A stretch of DNA of 64,000 bases from Rotaria sp. Silwood1 (taxonomy: Eukaryota > Rotifera > Eurotatoria > Philodinida > Philodinidae), in contig CAJNOP010000001.1 of assembly GCA_905250075.1 (NCBI GenBank), forward strand, positions 3,320,514 through 3,384,513. Direction: 5' to 3'. Each line of letters begins with the position of its first letter. Position 1 is the stretch's first letter. This document shows, piece after piece, positions 22,474 to 33,606 of the stretch. Under the pieces are notes generated by a model. It searched no databases, was not told where the DNA came from, and worked only from the letters and a program-made list of their open reading frames with translations. The translations under genes were made by a program, and so were the position numbers.

Positions 22474-23202
22474 ATGCCTAATGATGCTACTGTTCCATAT
22501 GAAGAAAATCCAACTCATATGATTATTTGGCTTGATGTTAGTATCGGAGACCCTAGTAGATATCAACACTTAAAAAAAGCGTTTTCAAGTAAAAGTGATC
22601 CCAAACATGAAACACCAGTGGAATTAGTGGATGCAGATTATGACGAAATACTTCGTGTAGAAGGTCCTTTGCCAATAGATTTTGAAGGCGTTTATTTTTT
22701 ACTGGCAGCATTCACTAATATTGAAAGCTGCATCAACTGTTTTGCACAAAATCAAGATAAACGAATTTTTTTTATTACATCAGGATCATTGGGAAGAGAC
22801 GCTGTACCAATTATTATAGAAAGATTTAAAGAAACATTCACTGATCCAGTCACTGATGAACCATATATGTCAATTTATGTCTTTTGTCATGATATTTCAC
22901 TTCAAATTGATTGGGCGCTTGATTACCGTGATTATATTCAAATATTCAATTTTGATGCAGATTTACTAAGTCGTATGATACGCGATATTGGTGATTACTT
23001 TCTTACTGAAAGTAAACGTCTATTAGATGAAAGTCCTCCAAATAATGCAGCTGCTTATCATCGTCTTAGTTGGACAAAGGAACTTTATTATCGATACACC
23101 AAGATGGAAAAGGTCTCGATGAAGAAAGAACTTGGTGAAGTCGATCAACTCCTAGAAGACGTGGAAGAGGAATTAAGATCATCGTCCGACGAAGATGACT
23201 AG
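22474..23202 (+). CDS. Gene D: bdelloid receiver-like/TPR-like family protein, 242 aa
   Basis: Single exon, ATG-CCT-AAT-GAT to TAG. It has all family elements: HMIIWLDVSIGDPSRYQHLK, FLLAAFTNIESCINCF, RIFFITSGSLGRDAVP, SIYVFCHDISLQIDWALDY, FNFDADLLSRM, YFLTESKRLL, AAAYHRLSWTKELYYRY, then a probable coiled coil and an SSSDEDD tail. Its first ~70 residues follow gene B, while residues ~125-195 follow gene A, so the gene looks mosaic. The short gap to gene C suggests co-transcription. Function unknown; probably cytosolic since no signal peptide or membrane segment is seen. Confidence 0.78.
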   Translation: MPNDATVPYEENPTHMIIWLDVSIGDPSRYQHLKKAFSSKSDPKHETPVELVDADYDEILRVEGPLPIDFEGVYFLLAAFTNIESCINCFAQNQDKRIFFITSGSLGRDAVPIIIERFKETFTDPVTDEPYMSIYVFCHDISLQIDWALDYRDYIQIFNFDADLLSRMIRDIGDYFLTESKRLLDESPPNNAAAYHRLSWTKELYYRYTKMEKVSMKKELGEVDQLLEDVEEELRSSSDEDD

Positions 23203-24469
23203 ATAAGTAGCAAACTTATATACATTCTGTACAACTAACAATTATTTTCATCGAAAAATATTGTGACATTGTTAATGTATGTGTTTGTTTGTTTTTTTTA
23301 AATTTCTTTATAATTTTAAGTATTGCATCTATAAATATTGACCTTCGTTAGTCATGAAACTTTTAATTTCCAGATTAATAGAAAAAATTAATTTAGGTAA
23401 AAATTTCGACAATCATTGAGAATCAAATCTTCCACGATTGAACAATCTTAATGTTGACAACAAATACTCTCAATAAATCTGAGAAAGTAATAAATTTCGT
23501 CTTTTTGTCATGACACAGATGAATTTGCTTCATGTCAATATTGATCTTTATTCGAAAAAAATCAATGCAATATTTTTCATTAAAAGTGTACCTTTATGAT
23601 TCACATCATGTTGGAAAAAACAATAGTTTGCTTAGGTCATAATTTAAAGATTTTCCTGTAATTGTACATAGGGCTTCCTGATTGGTAAAGAACAGACGTC
23701 TAATGCAAATGAAAAAAAAAACACAGTCATTACAAATATTTGTTTTTTCTCTCTATGGTCTTGTGTTGTCTATTCCATCTTCCTTGGTTTTTACCAAGTT
23801 AAAAAAAAGTAAAGTATTTGCCGCTTTCGCTTAACGTAACTTACATTTATAAAAACTTTCTTCCTATTCTTTAAACAGTGTTTAAAATAGGTCAGACTGT
23901 AATTAGATTCAATTTACATGTTACTGCAAACGTTTTCAATGAATACTATAGAGTAGAATTTGGCCCTAGAAAGAAAGCATCATTATCATATAAGTAATGA
24001 AAATATTCTACGTCGTTATGCGTAAAATACAATACAGTATAACAGGATAATAAAAGTATTTTCGTGAGATGAAGGTGTGGAAGTCTATGTTTTTGAGTCT
24101 TAAAAAACCTTGACTTTTACATTACTTATTTACTTGCATAGTTGTAGAATATAGTCAGTATGCGTGAAATCATTTGCCTATTGATAGAAGACTGACATTT
24201 TGATGAAATAGAAATATTTTTATCAGTTATCTTCTACTCACTCACAAGACTAGAATATAATTTCGAACTCTATTCTACATTCTATTGATGTGTGACGTTT
24301 TTCGCACCACATAAACAGATTGTTTCTTTTTAGCTGTTTACTTTTTTTTTTAATTTGGAAGTCTCTTTAACAGTGTACGTTTATTCATGGTTTTTGTCGA
24401 TATTTATTTTTTTTTATGAAACTACCCTTTATTCTGAATAGCATGCTTTTAACTTCATGAATATTTTAG
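23203..24469. other. Intergenic region between genes D and E
   Basis: AT-rich with no supported gene. The 24460-24469 sequence ATATTTTAG directly abuts the gene E ATG and may be a splice (or trans-splice) acceptor. Confidence 0.4.
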
Positions 24470-25258
24470 ATGGCAGATACTTTATCAGAGCCTTTAATTC
24501 CAGAAGATTATGATTATAAAACTCCAGATCATCTGATCATCTGGCTTGATGCTTATATTGGTGATCCGGAAAGATATCATCATTTAAAAAAATCTTTCTC
24601 CAGTAATATTGATCCACGAAATCAAACTTGGACAATGTTGAATGATCGAGATTATGACAATCTTACCCGTACTCATGAAGCGATGCCAGTCAGTTTTGGT
24701 GGTATACTTTGTTTACTATTGGCATTCACTGATCCAAATGCATGTTATGCAGCATTTGAAAAATACAAGGATAAACGTATTTTATTTATTACTTCTGGAT
24801 CTTTGGGAGAACATATAGTGCCAAGCATCATTGCAAATTTTAGAGAAGTCTTCACAGATCCAATAGGCAATGAACCATATAGTACAATTTATATTTTCTG
24901 TGGCAATATTGCTTATCACAAGAATTGGGCAATTCCATATGTGGAGTATATTCTAATGTTTGATCATGAAGTAGAGTTATTAACACGTATGACATGCGAT
25001 ATGGCTAAATTTTATTTCACAAAAGCTGGACGCTTAAATGCACATGGAGATCTTGAAAATGCGCTTCGATTTTATGGTTGGTCAAAAAGACTCTATTTGC
25101 AAAATGAGAAAATTGGAGGATCTTGTCGAAGTCGTATTAATGAAATCGATGAAATGACAGCAATTGTAGAACAGGCTTTACGATCACGTAGAGTTTCTGC
25201 TAATCATGATGCACAGAATAGTGATGATGATGAAAAAGGTTGTGAACCATGCACATAA
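24470..25258 (+). CDS. Gene E: divergent member of the A-E family, 262 aa
   Basis: Single exon. Family elements: HLIIWLDAYIGDPERYHHLK, CLLLAFTDPNACYAAFE, RILFITSGSLGEHIVPSII, TIYIFCGNIAYHKNWAI, YILMFDHEVELLTRM, FYFTKAGRL and ALRFYGWSKRLYLQ. It has a longer N-terminus (MADTLSEPLIPEDYDYKTPD) and a different acidic C-terminus (NSDDDEKGCEPCT). The conservation pattern points to the same fold: a strand-helix N-terminal domain plus a TPR-like helical pair. It is an older paralogue than A, B and D. Function unknown. Confidence 0.75.
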   Translation: MADTLSEPLIPEDYDYKTPDHLIIWLDAYIGDPERYHHLKKSFSSNIDPRNQTWTMLNDRDYDNLTRTHEAMPVSFGGILCLLLAFTDPNACYAAFEKYKDKRILFITSGSLGEHIVPSIIANFREVFTDPIGNEPYSTIYIFCGNIAYHKNWAIPYVEYILMFDHEVELLTRMTCDMAKFYFTKAGRLNAHGDLENALRFYGWSKRLYLQNEKIGGSCRSRINEIDEMTAIVEQALRSRRVSANHDAQNSDDDEKGCEPCT

Positions 25259-27360
25259 TATATATGCTTTTGTTCGTTAATAAATCGTTATAAATGCTTT
25301 TTGTTTGTCTTTCATTAGAATATCTCATGTCATAACAAGAATCATTGTGATTCTTTTTAGATGACTTCAGAAAAATCGAAATCATATCTGTGTAAAATGT
25401 TACTATGATTCTTTCTGATAAATTTCAATTAATATGATTGCACCTAAAATATAGGTACTACTATTATTATTCATGTTTGCAATTATTTGGCCAAATCATG
25501 AGACTTTCTTATTACTGATTATAACAATAATTTCTGTTACAGAAAAAATTAGTCTAAATGTCTTTATTTTTCCATTTAAATTATCGATTTCAATGGTCTT
25601 CTTTTTTTTTTATATATAAGCTGAAATCTCTTTTTAATAAGACATATTTGGATATCGATGTCAAAATTACTTTTACAATTTCGATGACCAATATTCATAA
25701 GCTTCATTTTTTATTCTTCTAACTCTTAACTATCGATAAAACGATAATTTAGTAACTTGAACAAATCAGTTGCTACAATAAATCTCATTATTGATGGTTT
25801 AAACCGAAAGTTATTTTCTCTTCTTGTATCCTTCAGTAAACGATTTATGTCTGAATAAGGAAATAAAATAATCTTTTCTCTCTTTTATCAATATATAATA
25901 TACCTTATTACCTCTTGATCAAACAACAGCATCAGTTTGCAGATCTATGCGTATATATGAGAGAATGGAAACGTTATTATGCCGTTTTAAGAAAAGAGAC
26001 CGATTCAAAAAGGTGAGAAAAAGAATAGATTTTGCCGACTATTTCTACTGATATAACTGAGATAAATAGGAGAGTTGTGGAAAAAACCCATGAAAAAGTC
26101 TGAGTGCAACTTTTCCACATGCACATTGAATAACTGCAGAAATACAGAAGCTTTTAAAACTTCGTCAAAAACATTTGAAATTTTAGGTAGAAAGAACTTT
26201 GTTTACGTGCTGTGATATACAATTAAAACTCACGGTTCAATACATCTAAGCATATTTAAGATTCAGAATGAATTCTTCAAGAAAAAATTGTGATAAAAAG
26301 GTCAATGATTTTCATATCCGAAAAGTGCATACACTTTTATCTCTTATTTGGTTAACTCTCAGAAGTTTAAGCAAAAAGAGATGGTATCGTAGTGAAGACT
26401 TAATTGAGTACGATAAAATGACCATTCACTAAATAACAAATATCTTCATTAAACAACAAAACAATCAAACTCATTTTGTTGCATTTTTCTCTCAGCCACA
26501 AAATAATCTTTTTTAAAAGTCTGAATGAAAATATTCAGTTTACTTTTCTTAAGCACTAAATTGCCTTATCAGAAACAATTGAAGAGAAATAGATCTTTGG
26601 TCGTTGAACATAATACAAATCGTTGCATTTAAATCTACATAGGAATAAAACTGACCAACATGATTTTTTTTTAATTATCATTCGTATTGAAGGTCCTTCT
26701 TGCTATTAACACAAATAAACTAAGTAGAAGAGACAGTATGCGAAAGGATCATGCATCTACGCCTAAAGAATACGCTAAGAACTAAAAGTTACAATGTCTA
26801 TTGAATTTCATAGTAGAAACAATTGTTTTTTTTTATGAATTGAAATGTTTCTGGATAAGTTATCGATACATGTAACCAAAGCCTATAAAAAAAAGAAATT
26901 ATTAATACATACTTTTATCAGTAAAAATTTCATGTGCATCCATCTGTTATACTTTTGAGCAAACAACGAAATAATATACAGGTCTATATATGGCTATGTT
27001 CGCGTGACATTGATAAGAAAAAAAAACACACTTTGTACTCATGACAATAGAAAAACTCTCTCCAAGCTATTCGAATGATTCTAAATGGTTTAGAACACTT
27101 CAAAATAGCTTGAAATGTTCGAATAGTTTCTTCTTCTTCGCTTCACGGTCATCGGTGAGAAGATTTCGTTTCAGCTCATATCTGTCAAGTGACAGTTCAT
27201 TTTACTATGTTCAAAGAATTCGATCATTTCTATGAGCCACTAAAAAACTTTCTTTGAAAAATTCAGTTGAAGTAAATCAAAAATGACTTGACTCGCTTAT
27301 CTCTCATTGATGGTCCAAAAATCCGTCAAAATAATAAAACATCAAATGAATCTTTTTCAG
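25259..27360. other. AT-rich intergenic region
   Basis: About 2.1 kb with no supported gene, RNA or repeat. The open stretch at 27041-27235 lacks homology signals and is not called. Confidence 0.35.
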
Positions 27361-27508
27361 AGGAGAACTTAAATTTAAAGGAAATGTTAGGCTTGATTAG
27401 AAAGCTACTTAAAGTGATGTTGAATTTGCTGTTGAACTATTAGACATAGCAATGCTAGGGGATGAAGTGGATCAATGTGCAGGTGATTCTCTGTTACAAG
27501 CTATATAA
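27361..27508 (+). pseudogene. Decayed terminal exon of an unrecognised gene
   Basis: It follows a TTTTTCAG acceptor at 27353-27360. The frame reads coding-like on both sides of two stops (TAG 27398-27400 and TAA 27410-27412), then DVEFAVELLDIAMLGDEVDQ to a final TAA at 27506-27508. Each internal stop is one C-to-T change from a Gln codon. No family is recognised. Confidence 0.4.
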
Positions 27509-27610
27509 AATAGATCATTTACACAAAACAGAGTTAATCACATGATTAAGATCAAAGATATCCATTCTAGATTCTTCTAGTCAAACTCAATAGATTATCA
27601 ATCAAACTGA

Positions 27611-27874
27611 TTACCATGCTTTTAAAAATTCATTTAATGTTTGTCGATGATGGTTAATGTTCTCATTGATAGTTAATGTTCCTCGAAACAAACTTATTTT
27701 TTCTCCTGCTAAAAATAATTCTAATTGTGACAGAAAGATATACTTCGAACTATAATGAAGATGTCTTTTTAATCTAGCTGCATTATGAGAACTATAATAT
27801 AATATCGTGATATTACTTTGTGTATGATTTATCATATATAACTTTTCCGTTTCTAATCTGGATATGTCTAACAC
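27611..27874 (-). CDS. Unrecognised open frame, possibly an exon
   Basis: The minus strand is open for 87 codons with coding-like composition (SSHNAARLKRHLHYSSKY, LFLAGEKISLFRGTLTINE, NHHRQTLNEFLKAW). The last codon TGG overlaps a possible donor (G/GTAATC). A downstream minus-strand exon could not be fixed. It may be a fragment of a lost gene. Part of the frame overlaps the plus-strand relic at 27864. Confidence 0.3.
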   Translation of the reverse strand: MLDISRLETEKLYMINHTQSNITILYYSSHNAARLKRHLHYSSKYIFLSQLELFLAGEKISLFRGTLTINENINHHRQTLNEFLKAW

Positions 27875-28115
27875 ACGTAACGACCAACATAGTACTTCAT
27901 CAGAGTATCGATCACATCTAACGAGACATTGTGGTAATATTTGGACTTCAAAATTTTATGAATCTATCTATGAAACAATATTCGCTATGATCAACGCTAT
28001 TCAAATCGAAACTTCGGAAGTATCTCAGTTTTAGCTTGATTTTTCTTCCGCAGAAGATGAAGAACTATTAAAAGTTTTCCAAGGTTTCGAATATTTATGT
28101 TTTAACAACTGGTAA
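27864..28115 (+). pseudogene. Interrupted ~83-codon frame, unrecognised protein
   Basis: ATG at 27864 opens a frame with SEYRSHLTRHCGNIWTSKFY and FAMINAIQIETSEVSQF. It meets TAG at 28032-28034 and continues coding-like as LDFSSAEDEELLKVFQGFEY to TAA at 28113-28115. The internal stop is one C-to-T step from CAG. I read it as a decaying host gene; the function is not known. Confidence 0.4.
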
Positions 28116-28592
28116 ATTCATGCAAATGACTTTAACATTAACAAAGAAAAAAATTCTTTCTCATTAGAATGTTATGAATTGGAAACAGACAATCATAGCA
28201 AACACTGTTGCATAAAGATCTATACAAAGCCTTATCTTGTTTATAGTAATTTATTTATTTTTATGTTATACGCTAAAACCGATTGCATCAAATATTAGCA
28301 TTTTTGTTTCTAATCATCGTATCATGTGAACTTGCGCCATCTTTCAGAAAGCATTGTTTCTATACTATTTTATTCTCATTTATGATAAAGAAGCCGTAAA
28401 TAAATTTAAAAATTATCAAAAAATTTTAAAAAAATTCCATTCGAGTCAATTATTTTATTATTAGACCTCATCGGTTGTCTAGGAATTATTGTGGAACTCA
28501 GAACGGATGCCAACTGTGGACAAGCATAGAGAACAAAGAGTTAACATTGATTATGTTTATTGATTTACTTTTTTAATAAAACAAGAAAAACA

Positions 28593-31500
28593 ATGGTAAA
28601 TCGTCAAATATCATAATAATCTTTGACCTTTTTTTTGATTCTTATTAGGAAGATCCAAAACTAGAAAAACATTTCAAAAGTCATCGTAGTACTGTTACAT
28701 CTCTTAGTTTTTCACCAAATACAAAACAACTTGGTAAGTATATGATTCTTATTTCAAGTATAAATGATTTTTATAATTTAACATATTTAGTATCGGGTAG
28801 TTTGGATTCATGTCTTTTTCTTTGGCCATTTAAACCTCAAGTTCGAGCTTATCGATTTGTCGGTCATAATGTATAAATAATATATTATTTCATTGTTTTT
28901 TAAATAAATCAACATATTTATTCATATAGGATGCTGTTTATTCAGTATGTTTTTCTCCATCGGGTCATTTAATTGCATCTGGTTCAAAAGACAAAAAAGT
29001 TCGTCTATGGATTCCAAGTGTAAAAGGTGAATCAACTGTATTCAAAGCACATACAGCTGCTGTTCGATGTGTTGATTTTTCAAGTGATGGTCAAAGTTTA
29101 TTAAGTTCATCAGAAGATAAAACAATTAAAATTTGGACTGTACATCGACAAAAATTTCAATTTTCACTTAATCAACATTCAAATTGGGTTCGTTGTGCTA
29201 AATTTTCACCTGATGGAAGATTAATTGTTAGCTGTAGTGATGATAAAACAGTTAAAATATGGGATAGAAATACAAATGAATGTATGCATACATTTTACGA
29301 ACCACATGGATTTCTTAATGATGTAGCTTTTCATCCAAGTGGTACTTGTATTGGTGGTGGTTGCACTGATGCAAGTGTCAAAATTTGGGATATTCGAACA
29401 CGTAAACTTATTCAACATTATGCAAGTAAGAATTGAATATTCTTCTATTGCTATTGTTAAAAAATATATAAAAAAAAAAAAAACAATATTCATGTGTTTA
29501 GATCATGTAGCTTCAGTGAATAATGTTGCCTTTCATCCTAATGGAAATTTTCTTTTAACTGCATCAAGTGATGCTACATTAAAAATATTTGATTTACTGG
29601 AAGGACGCCTTATCTACACTTTACATGGTCATCAAGTAAGAAAATATTTTAATAATTATAGATGGCTTACATAATTTTTTGCAGTGAGATCCAAGTCTTT
29701 GTACAAGTATCTGGCACCCTCTGTATGCATGAGCAAGTGAAGGAGATAAGGTTTTAATTATTTATGGGCTACTCATAGGAAAAAAGTTCACGTACACTTA
29801 TCACTTGTTCATTTTCCTATCACTCAATACCTATTATGTTGAAAGGTTTCGCTTAGTTGAAAAGAGCATTATGTTAAGAAAAAAGTAAATTGAAGAATTA
29901 ATTGATAAACAAAATTCGCCAAACCAACGATAATACCAAAATTTTCAGCTTTATGGAATAGTCTTTATTAAATTTATGTAAAAGAGGTCAAGAAAGACTA
30001 TATTCTATGCAATCATGTGAAGATGTACTTATTGATAAATCAACTATTACTACTAATTCACTGGATAAGCATATTTGTAATTGTCAAAATAAAAAACGAT
30101 AATTTCCAATGTTCAAACGAGTATCAATCAGGTTTATACATTCTCAAAAAATGTACCAGCTATTACAGATCGGTTTAAGCAGAAAATTAGAGTTGTTTGT
30201 GTTGAATTTGCAACACCTTACTGTTCACCATGCAAGACAGTTAATGATATTAGTTTTAAAAATCTTGTATAGAACGTTTTTAATGATGATTGATACTCAC
30301 ATGTAGGAAACTGTGGGTCCTAGTTTTTGTGGACTAGATCTAAGTTCAGCAGTTACTCACTCTAATCCATTAAGAGAGTTAGGTAATGCATCAAGATTCT
30401 TGTACAAACGTCAGAATTTTTCACTGCCTTCGACGGAAAATAGTAGTTTTTTCATAATGAAGAAGATTTTGAAAACATTCTTTAAGAAATGTTGAATATT
30501 GTATGATTAAATGTTAAGTACTACATAATCAACGATTTGATTCACGCTCAGATGCTAAATTGACATGTCTAAAAAAACACTTTCAATAAAATGACCAAAC
30601 ATACAATAGAATTTCTTTTTCATTTATGAAGAGTCGAAATTAATAACTTTATACAATACGAAATTTGAACTGGATAAAATCTTATGCAAACTGTTGAGCC
30701 TAGTCTAGATTCAAACCGTTCCGCAATCGAAAATCATACATCTTGTTTTTCTTCTTTCTAGGGACCTGCAATGAGTGTAGCATTTTCAAAACAAGGAGAT
30801 TACTTTGCATCAGGTGGTCAAGATCAACAAGTAAATCATACTATAATTCATAAAATAAACATTTTTTTCATATTTATTTATTTGTAAGGTTCTTGTTTGG
30901 AAAACTAATTTTGATACCACTACACCATTTGTTGATTCAACTAATACAACAAATAATAAATATACAAATGGAAGTGATCTAACATGTCATGATTACGGTA
31001 CAACATCACGAATCTCATCGGCAAATATTCAACAAAATAAATCTCAAATAGCGTCATTACGTGAAAAATCTAATCCAGAAACAAGTGATGAACGACGAGC
31101 ACGAAAAGTAAAATTTTTTGAAAATATCTTTTTTTTTTATTTTGAAAATTTTGCTTCATTATTCGATGAATTCAGATCGATATGTTTAATGGAAAATCAA
31201 CAACACGTACATTTGATGATGACGATCGTCTTGAGATAACAAATATTGGACCAGCTTATGAAAATGGCATAGCTCGTGTAAGAAGAATATTTTGAAATAT
31301 CACGATCTTTTTTCTTTCATAGATATATTATTTAATTTGTTTTTCTTTTCAGTCAAATAGTGCTTCAGCTTGCTTAATTAATTCAGCAGCAGTGGCTAAT
31401 GGAAGAAGTAAAAATAATCGTGCGACATATGATATTGAAACTACTGCCAATCAAACATATTCACCACAATTAACAAATACACTTGAACATATTGTTCAAC

Positions 31501-31613
31501 AATTAGATATATTAACAAAAACAGTAGCTATACTTGAAACACGTTTAACAATGACTGAAAGTAAATTACAAGAGCGAAATGAACAGGGACAAGATAATAA
31601 TAAAAAAATTTAA
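28593..31613 (+). CDS. POC1: POC1 centriolar WD40 protein, about 482 aa, 9 exons
   Basis: Exons: probable 28593-28595 (ATG only), then 28649-28733, 28791-28870, 28930-29425, 29502-29635, 30762-30830, 30889-31107, 31176-31277 and 31353-31613, totalling 1449 nt in phase. The first ~300 residues form seven WD40 blades, e.g. [80 protein letters not shown] and [14 protein letters not shown]. These match the POC1 family almost position by position. A variable linker follows, then the C-terminal POC1 coiled-coil motif [19 protein letters not shown] with [13 protein letters not shown]1 binds centriole and basal-body microtubule triplets and stabilises them; a ciliated rotifer would need it. The ATG-only first exon is the weakest part of the model. 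Confidence 0.93.
29636..30761 (+). pseudogene. Large POC1 intron carrying a decayed thioredoxin-like fragment
   Basis: This 1.1-kb intron contrasts with the ~50-80 nt introns in the rest of the gene. On the sense strand, 29965-30105 reads coding-like ([20 protein letters not shown]). The block at about 30140-30270 then gives [19 protein letters not shown] followed by [10 protein letters not shown], which resembles a thioredoxin fold with a CxPC active site (CSPC). Stops interrupt it. It looks like an inserted gene relic inside the intron. Confidence 0.4.
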
Positions 31614-33606
31614 CCCTTTTTCTTTTTTTAATTCCATGTAAATATGTCAGATTCTTGTGTTGTTGTTTTTTTTTCTATACACCTACGCTTACATATGAAT
31701 AATTTCATTTCAATTTTATGTTCAACAATACCTAGTTCAGCATGACTTCAATGTTTTCTATATTTGTGAGTAAAACAAAACATTGTCACTTTTTTTGGTG
31801 TTTTTTCTGTGCGTGTACTGTAGATCTTATGAATCAGTTCTTTTTATGGCTTTATTCAAACTAAATAACAAAATACCATAAAAGAAATGATATAAATCAC
31901 TAAACATTAGTATGGTTTCCAAAACTATTATAGTTCAATAATGAAACTATTTTTACATGAATATGTATTAAAAAAAAGTTCTAAAGCTTCGACAGAGAAT
32001 TGTGTTATGACAAAGTTATATAACCATCATCAGCTGCTAACTATGCACATCTTATTAATCTCTATGGCCCTGTATAAAGCCAATGAAATATAATCGTAGT
32101 CAAACGAATGTTGAATGAATTTTAGTTATTATCGAGCGAGAAATATAAGACTTTAAGACTGTAGTTCTTATTGTTTCTTCCTACGTTACTATTCATAAAC
32201 AGATTTATAAAAATCGCAAGAAATGAACTGAAATAGAATTTGGTTAACATTGGTTCGTATGTCTATACAAAAATTGGAAAATTTCATTGATGATCATTAA
32301 TATATATACATATATTGGATTAGAGGCTGAGAATTGTATTACTGTTACAAAAGAAAAAATGAATTCACAAAAAAAAAGTGAAAGAATATGAACTGATGTA
32401 TGTTGTCCATTTTGTGTTCGAATTCAAGTTCTCTATATACTAAAGAATAACGAAACAATGTAATAGTGAAAATTTAACTAAATTTAGACCGTACATATTG
32501 ATTGAGTTTTGACATTTTTGGCTAATTCGAGGTGTGGGTATGTGAGGTATGCGTATGTCTGTTCTTAAGAAACAAAAATACACCCACATCCTCACCTAAA
32601 AATCAATTTAAATAGTTTTAAGATGAAACTTAAGCCATTGGAGAACAGGAAAGAAAACATCAACTATAAAAAATATTCAAGATATTCTTAGAAACAATCG
32701 AGATGAGAAAGAAATCTTTGAACTACAGAATAGAAAAAGAAAATTTCAACTCATCAATTTAATTACGAACGATAAATAGTTTCTAGTTTAGTTTTACGAA
32801 CATTTGACATGTGAAATAAACCTTTGAGCTGCATATAGAAAAAAAAATTAATTATATTCCGCTGTGATCACTATTTTACCTCAATGAATTATATAACTTA
32901 CATAAAACGACAATAAAAAAAAATCGTGATTTTTCTTCTAAATGACAAACTATATATATTTATAAACAAATGTTTATCACGGCAGTAAAGCATACGGCAG
33001 TAAATCCTGTAAATATCTCTTAATATATCTCTACTAAACTGACAGAGAACAGACCAATACATTAGTGATTATATTCTACATTTAGTTTGAGGATTCCTTA
33101 GTTCGGAACGAATCAAAATGAAGATTTCAATGTGAAATGAATGGCAAATTGTTTTTTCCTCGACAACATATTGCTAATTCTGTATTCTTCATTCCTTAAT
33201 TTTAATACTTAAATTTCAAATACGTTTACAAGAATCAATCTATCCTTTATGCCCTATGATCCCTTGAAACATCGGCATTCTATCGCGAAATCGACGCAAA
33301 TGTTGACTGAAAAAGAGTAAACACCATAAGTAATGACATAGTTTCTCAGCGATCATCCTGATCAAACTATCAATTTTATTGAAAGACTATCCATCACATA
33401 TTACTTGCTACAAATGACTAATGTAGAACACAACATCACAGAGGTGAAAAATTCTTATACACCATCGAACAACGATGCTGCTTTAACTCGTAGTAACAAA
33501 TTATCTAACTATTTTCTTTTAAACTGTCATTATCAAATGATAGATAAATGTGCGATACATCATTAACATTCAGTAAAACGTGGTCCGAAAATTCGGCATA
33601 GTAAGG
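31614..33606. other. Intergenic region downstream of POC1
   Basis: AT-rich 3' flank. A GTGTGGG-containing segment near 32530 is followed about 50 bp later by CACCCACATCCTCACC, a weak inverted pair. No gene is seen. Confidence 0.35.

Noticed and set aside
32525-32605. GTGTGGG/CACCCAC pair as a miniature inverted-repeat element
   Set aside because: The two halves align poorly beyond about 8 bases and no target duplication is visible.
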